The notes under the pieces are model-generated. The model was not told the origin of the DNA and did not search any database. It saw only the letters and a program-made list of their open reading frames with translations. Positions 16,163 to 20,823 of a DNA stretch of 20,823 nt are shown here, piece by piece; positions within the stretch are counted from its first letter, which is position 1, and every line of letters begins with the position of its first letter. The DNA comes from Bremia lactucae (lineage: Eukaryota > Oomycota > Peronosporomycetes > Peronosporales > Peronosporaceae). The position numbers and the translations under genes were made by a program. The stretch spans positions 2,774,048-2,794,870 of the forward strand of contig NC_090611.1 in NCBI RefSeq assembly GCF_004359215.1, read 5' to 3'.

Positions 16163-16675
16163 TGTAATGTGGCGTCCCATTACACAGAATTATATTTCCT
16201 GTAATAGGAATAATATTCGTTTTTATTTGAAAAAAACAAGTACAGAAGTACAAAACTATTATCTTTGTTACTAATATGACTTGATAGTTTTAATATTACG
16301 AAATTTGGTAATATTGACGCAATAAGACATCAGTTCTATTGATTGGTTGATTTAGGTTTGAGTCAACCCCGCCACTTTTCACAAGACACGATTGTGCGGT
16401 GCATGTAGGCGCCATACATAATTAGTTATTAACTTAGTGAAGTTAGTAGTAGATAGAAGATCGGTACGTAGTAACTAAATATATATGAATACAGGTTTAT
16501 TTTTTTGGCTATTCTAAAGCCTTAAAATTTCCTTTAGAAGCTAAGACTTCTAAGCTATTTAGAACATTCCGCTGCACGTCTTATAGGTGAAGTAGTCGAG
16601 GCGCCCCACCTTCACTGTAATCAGTAAAGGTTGACTAGTACTTTTATCAGTACTAGCAAAGGGTGCCCCGTTACA
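16163..16675 (+). repeat. 3' LTR of Gypsy element C
   Basis: The 513-bp LTR begins TGTAATG and ends CCCCGTTACA, with TG..CA ends and one mismatch in the 7-bp terminal inverted repeat. A polypurine tract precedes it. It aligns in reverse with A's LTR (7007-7524) and shares end motifs with B's LTR (409-858). The first 22 bases form a 7-bp stem (16163-16169 with 16178-16184). The A/T-rich centre includes a TATATATG at about 16482-16489, a possible promoter box, which I cannot confirm. The following bases, CCTAC (16676-16680), would be the target duplicate. Confidence 0.87.
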
Positions 16676-17755
16676 CCTACCAAAGTAGAGGGTAAGTTTG
16701 TGAAATTGGGGTGAAATAGGGAAAAATTTGCGCTTGAAGACAAAATTGTATTATTGGAGGTGTGTCCGTTGGCTGTGTCCGCAATAATTCTCTATCTCTT
16801 TTAAACTAATATTTATATTTTATTTGCCATTTCGGCCAAAACTCTTTGAGGTGTCCGCAATGAATTCCATAAAATGTGTGTCCTATTCAATTCTCAGCTC
16901 GCCATGCACTAGGCATACCTTGACGAGAAAGCTGTCTTAATACTCCGTAAAACGCAATTGTCAAGTACATTATAGCGCTATCTTGTTGTGAGAGGAAGTA
17001 AAATGGGGTAGCTATATAACATTACTCGATAGAAGTTTTAAAATTTAATTTTATTAATTGAAGGAAACAACGAAACGTTTCCTTTGTATATCTTTATACT
17101 TTCTCATTTCTTCATACGTTAGTGTAAGTGGCGTCACAAACTACAATCTTGTGCACATTCATTATAAGTTTTACTCGGTATTTGACACTTAGCCTACTAA
17201 AAACCTGAAGAAGCAAAGACGGTCGTAGGGTGTCACGCAGCGTGATTTTTTCCGGATAGTTGCGTAGATGGCTGCGTTAACATTTGTTATATATACGGAA
17301 TAACTTTGATTGCATCAACAGCCACCTATGCCTACCTCAAGGGCACAATAAAGCAAGTGGTTGGGAAGACTAAGAGCGCTTGATGCCGAAATACGTCACA
17401 AGAACAACAATTGGAGATTGTGATGTCAATTTACTTTCATTATTAAAGCAATTAAACTAAGACCTAAAGCCTTATACGAGACACTAAAAAATATGAGCGA
17501 CTTCCTGTACAGAGGCACCTTTTGCTGGTACTACTTAAGTACGAACTAGCCTTCACAAACAGAGGTGCAGGCAGTATACCTCCTATAACTCACGTAGACG
17601 ACATGCAGAGTAGGATTCTGGATTGCTAAGCCATCGCATAACAACAAGTCATCACTTGTAACGGGCTAAAGTTGCTCTAATGTTACGCAGTCCCCGTTAA
17701 GGGCACTTGGTGTACTTAAGAGGATGGTCAATTGCTAAATTTAAATAATTAGACC
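16676..17755. other. Spacer with no recognised gene
   Basis: I find no domain in six frames. All frames are short and the sequence is A/T-rich. Visible structure: GTGTCCGCAAT occurs at about 16777 and again at about 16852, with more GTGTCC copies nearby (16762, 16883). A hairpin AAGGAAAC / GTTTCCTT lies at about 17062-17085. A stretch at 17330-17385 (AYLKGTIKQVVG) looks faintly like a retroelement fragment but is too short to assign. The GTGTCC repeats could be remains of a DNA transposon end. Confidence 0.5.
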
Positions 17756-18277
17756 CAGCACTCGGGTGTGGTTTACATTTGTGACCAACCCTTGTGTATG
17801 TGATGCACATAGGTGCATTCATATTAGGAGGAATGACGCCTAGCGTCATCCATGATGACGGCTACCGTCATCCGTTACGCGAGGTATCTAGAAAGATACG
17901 CTCGCAATACGTATTAAGAGTTATCTATAGAGATGACATTTTGATTGGTAAAAATAGGTATTTACATATAATACGATTAAATATAAATCAGTCTGAAAAC
18001 GACCTTCTACTTCGTAAGTGCGAACGAGGAGCGAAATTACCGCTCCCGTGACGACACTTAACCAAAGAGCTTAATGCGTTGGGTGAGGATGCTAACGCGC
18101 CCACCACAACTACCTCACTGCACGCAAGAGAAGCTGGTTAAACCGCTTCCTCGCTGTGCTAGGGTGTGTGTCTAAGTAGAGGGTGGCCGCATTACGACGT
18201 GCCCGTCTACACTTGGTAGCACTTGAAATCCTTTCCACGACCCGCTTCTATGCGTGCGTACGTGAGGATGAGCCTCA
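17756..18277 (+). repeat. 5' LTR of Gypsy element D
   Basis: The stretch from the GCACTCGGGTG block to before the Gag leader aligns in direct orientation with 7633-8110. It contains a nested palindromic part, GATGACGGCTACCGTCATC (17850-17868). The start is placed where the two copies begin to agree; neither has a clean TG there (CA here, TG in the relic). The end is placed at …GCCTCA before TTGATTGGACCC, which may carry the PBS. Both ends are uncertain by ten or more bases. Confidence 0.68.
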
Positions 18278-18340
18278 ATATTGATTGGACCCGTTTCTCC
18301 CACCTCTCCGAACATCATCGAAGGGGGGGGGGTAGGGCAT

Positions 18341-19351
18341 ATGGCGCAGGGACTTAGTGAACAAGCCCTGGCCAGGCTACTGGGTAGTCCTCCTGAGCAA
18401 CATTTAGCTCAGTTGGAGCTGTTTGAGGAATTTGTGCTCGGCAGCGGAGAGCCGCGTCCGAGGCACAGAGCGATGCTGCGGCGGAGTCCGTCACTCAGAC
18501 TCAGGATGAGCTGAGGCATGAGCAGGCTCGGAGCGAGGCTCTCAACAGGACTGTTGAGATGCTCTCTGCCCAGCCGCATCAGCCGAGGTCCATTCGGATG
18601 GACCCGCCCAAGTTCGATGGAACTGCGGCGCACACGATTGTCCTCTGGCTGTTAGCCGTGGAGCAATGCGGTGTCGCGATGCTCATCGAGGACGACAGCC
18701 GGATGGTGTCGTACGCCATGTCGCACCTGCGCGGTAAGGCCTCAGAGTGGGCTTACCCGGCGCTTATGGCGGACGTAAAGGCGTTCCCTACATTAGCTAT
18801 CTTTAAGACAAAGGTTCGCTCCATGTACTAGCCGCCGAACAACGAAGTGATCTTCAGGCGCGCTTCTTTGGAGCGCTTTAGGCGAAGCGATCTCTGCAAG
18901 AGTATGTGCAAGAGATGTGCTCGCTGTCGGTGTCTTACCGTAGGTCCGATTCCGGAGCACGTTAAGATGCCCACGTTTATGGATGGACTACAGCATGGCC
19001 CATCTGGATAGGCCGTTTTCAGATAGGTGCCGTCGACGTTCGTAGAGGCAATCCAAATTGCCTTCGTTGAGGAGCAATCCCTACAACAGCGCCTCGGCGA
19101 CAGCATGGTATAAACCGTCGGCCGAGAAGTCAGATGCCAGTCCCATGGAGTTAGGCAATGCAGACTACGTCTGCTATAAATGCGGCAAGCGCGGCGATAT
19201 AATGGCTCGCTGCTATGCCAGGGTCCCTGTTGGGGCAAAGATGCCCAGCAAGAGGACTCCCTACCCAAAGGGCGATGGCAAGAACCAGCGTGCGAGACGC
19301 ATGCGTTCTGCATCGACCACTGAGGGGTCGGGAAATGCAGGAGCGCAGTAG
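18341..19351 (+). pseudogene. Gypsy D gag, broken, zinc knuckle with His lost
   Basis: The ATG at 18341 gives MAQGLSEQALARLLGS…. After about 35 codons a shift near 18450 leads to a Glu/Gln/Ala-rich coiled coil (ESVTQTQDELRHEQARSEAL) and the core block MDPPKFDGTAAHTIVLWLLA, YAMSHLRGKASEWAYPALM. A stop (18829-18831) stands in place of Gln in the MYQPPNNE block. Two more shifts follow around 18850 and 19060, with KRSLQEYVQEMCSLSVS between. The knuckle CYKCGKRGDIMARC (19172-19213) has Asp (19196-19198) where the zinc-binding His belongs. The frame ends at 19349-19351. A poly-G run at about 18323-18332 precedes the ATG. Confidence 0.85.
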
Positions 19352-19410
19352 GGGCGGGATGACCTACTGACGCGGACTCTGAAGCTACCCCTAAGTTCAG
19401 AGTTGTCGAA

Positions 19411-19905
19411 AAAATGGGTAGCAAAGTCCCTGAGGAACCGAAATTTCGGACCTCAACCCTGTTGGTCTATAGCGCTTACGTAAGAGACTATGACCCGGTG
19501 ATGACCCTCCTAGTGGATTCAGGTGCATCACAAAATTTTGTAAAGCTCGCGGCTATGAGAGAGACCGGCGGTGTTTGAGTCGCTTTTCCAGGATGGCAAG
19601 CGAGAAGAAGCGACCGTTCGTTTAGCGAACGGCGCGCTCGTTAAGTCTGAGGGAGTTCAAAAAGAACTCGCCTTCAGCTTTAGTGACTTCTCTTGTAAAG
19701 AGAATGCACATTGTTAGGTATGGAAGAGTCCGTATGACCTCATCCTAGGCATGCCATTGTTGGCAAAACACCAAATATGTATAGACTGGCGTACACGCAC
19801 AGTTGCGAACTCTACGCAGGACACCGGAAAGGATGTGCTCCTGCAAGAGGCATATGCAACTGATGCCGTGTCAAACACAGTTGGGGATGCGTTGACGGGA
19901 TGTTA
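19411..19905 (+). pseudogene. Gypsy D aspartic protease, broken
   Basis: The frame from about 19411 reads STLLVYSAYVRDYDPVMTLL and then VDSGASQNFVKLAAMRET, with the catalytic Asp at 19516-19518 and the standard DSGAS site, unlike the DCGAS of A and C. It stops at about 19576. A shifted frame continues with EATVRLANGALVKSEGVQ and FSDFSC (flap half), a stop near 19714, and YDLILGMPLLAKHQICIDW (about 19729-19790), the second conserved block. It would process Gag-Pol. One shift and two stops disable it. Confidence 0.85.
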
Positions 19906-20823
19906 AACGTCACCAATCCCTACCCAGCTCGTGGAGACTGGGGTAGTGAAAAGGACGATGACAAGTAGTCATGCGTCCGAATATCTAGCACAGAGCCGAG
20001 AGCTTGTCGCAGTAGACGGCGAGCTGACAGGAAGTCATGCGTCGCTTAAAACGGCACAGTGCCTAGAGCCCGGTGCGAGTGGAAGGGATGCGTTAGCCAG
20101 GAGTGCAACGGCACCCGCTTCCCAGAAAAAAGGTCGTGGTGACTCGAAGAACATATTTTCGACAGATTAGGACGCTCAACGACACGTCTAAACGAGTGAC
20201 CTTTGGATCAGTCTCTAATAAAGAGGACGGGCCTTCGAACGAGGTGTTCGAGGCCGTCAAAGACAAAATTGCGGAGGCATCCTCAGCTGAGGTGCTCCGG
20301 CAAGTCGTTAAATCTGCTGAGGAGATAGTAAATCTCCCGGAGATGTCGTGGGATATGTTCATTGCCAAATTAAAGGAAGGAAAGATCCACGAAATAGTCA
20401 CACCAGTTCGAGAAGAGAACTTGGTGAACTGTTGCTCGTCGTCCCCAATGGACGAGAGCGTCCTAGAAACGGACAAAAAGAAACAGTTCACTGCTCAAGT
20501 CTGGGATGCCTTGAGAGACAGTCCGGTCTTTGAGGTTCTGTGGAAACATCGCGATGTGTTCCCAGAAGAAGTGCCGAACCGCCTACCAGCAGATAGGGGC
20601 ATCAAGCACGAGATTGATCTCGAACCTGGCACCAAGTATTGTGCGACCAGGCAATGGTCGTTGCCGAAGAACAAGTCAATTACATCGATGAGTTCTTCGA
20701 CAAACGAGCCAAGGCGGGACATGTGCGTGAGAGCAAATCGCCTTACTGCAGCCCGACCTTTTATGTGCGTAAAGCTACAGGTGGATGGCGCGTGGTTCAT
20801 GCTTACAATAAGCTGAAAACGGC
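19906..20823 (+). pseudogene. Gypsy D pol linker and N-terminal RT, broken, cut by window edge
   Basis: Frame 19931-20170 starts the linker; a shift at the A-run near 20125 leads into the frame 20103-20670. This reads RTLNDTSKRVTFGSVSNKED and a long polar helix-rich stretch. RT begins at VFEVLWKHRDVFPEEVPNRL (20527-20586) and continues with IKHEIDLEPGTKYCATRQWS. A shift near 20668 leads to EQVNYIDEFFDKRAKAGHVR, YCSPTFYVRKATGGWRVVHA and YNKL at the window edge. These are the first RT motifs of Gypsy elements. The catalytic YxDD lies beyond the window, so its state is unknown. Confidence 0.87.

Larger units (their letters stand above)
9010..16675 (+). mobile_element. Gypsy chromodomain element C (no recognisable 5' LTR, intact 3' LTR)
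   Basis: A plus-strand Ty3/Gypsy element with the full order gag, protease, RT, RNase H, integrase, C-terminal domain, chromodomain, 3' internal region, polypurine tract and LTR. Integrase after RT marks it as Gypsy, and the chromodomain as a chromovirus-like clade. Its first 2.2 kb are a diverged reverse-complement match to element A. Recognisable homology begins near 9010, about 50 bases inside where A's PBS would be, so the 5' LTR is lost or unrecognisable. It is heavily mutated: YxDD, the integrase third acid and a chromodomain tryptophan are gone. Confidence 0.88.
17756..20823 (+). mobile_element. Gypsy element D, 5' part (LTR to start of RT)
   Basis: A plus-strand Ty3/Gypsy element: LTR (17756 to about 18277), gag with coiled-coil start and zinc knuckle, protease, and the first RT block, running off the right edge. 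Its Gag differs clearly from that of A and C, so it is a second family. It is visibly GC-richer over 18300-20800 than the rest of the window and has longer intact blocks, which suggests a younger copy. Still, several stops and frameshifts are present. A second LTR of its family lies at 7633-8110. Confidence 0.85.

Noticed and set aside
17330..17600. Possible Copia RNase H-like or RT fragment (YLKGT, THVDDM strings)
   Set aside because: The strings are short, lie in different frames and lack flanking motifs; I could not support a call.
18828..19424. 198-codon open frame on the minus strand, the longest but one in the window
   Set aside because: It lies opposite the Gag and zinc-knuckle region of element D, whose plus-strand domains are clear. 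The composition is that of a GC-rich shadow frame.
20093..20491. 132-codon minus-strand frame (and another at 20495-20800)
   Set aside because: It is the shadow of the D pol linker and RT, where the plus strand has recognisable RT motifs.

Overview
The window looks like a transposon graveyard from the nuclear genome of an oomycete (Phytophthora or a downy mildew). The evidence is the protein content. Ty3/Gypsy Gag-Pol, chromodomain and Ty1/Copia proteins of the kind I associate with oomycete genomes fill almost everything, all broken by stops and frameshifts. No host housekeeping gene, rRNA, tRNA or CRISPR array was recognised. The organism assignment is inference from recalled family resemblance, not from a search.

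Layout, left to right. (1) 1-858 is the 3' end of a plus-strand Gypsy element, called B here: internal 3' region, polypurine tract, and a 450-bp LTR with perfect 8-bp TG..CA termini. (2) 859-4713 is a minus-strand Copia element with LTR, gag, zinc knuckle, protease, integrase and part of RT. It is cut inside RT exactly at the end of B's LTR. (3) 4714-7524 is a minus-strand Gypsy element, A, with LTR, PBS, gag and protease. It is cut exactly where the Copia LTR starts. B therefore sits in Copia, and Copia sits in A. (4) 7633-8110 is a lone LTR relic of the element D family. (5) 8136-8661 holds a hairpin and a decayed Ulp1-type (C48) cysteine protease fragment on the minus strand. (6) 9010-16675 is a plus-strand Gypsy chromodomain element, C, without a recognisable 5' LTR but complete in domain order to a 513-bp 3' LTR. 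C and A are relatives lying head to head, so 4714-6935 and 9010-11225 form an imperfect 2.2-kb inverted repeat. (7) 16676-17755 has no recognised gene. (8) 17756-20823 is the 5' part of a fourth, GC-richer Gypsy element, D: LTR, gag, protease and start of RT. It runs off the right edge.

The most interesting signals are these. An antisense reading frame lies between pol and the 3' LTR in both B (open for at least 110 codons) and C (decayed). The Gypsy copies carry unusually many short-loop hairpins, some with paired changes between copies. A hairpin at the very start of the LTR shows one such paired change. An 83-bp almost loop-free palindrome sits inside the Copia element. None of the pol genes here can be functional as read: C has lost RT, integrase and chromodomain key residues, and the others are truncated or frameshifted.
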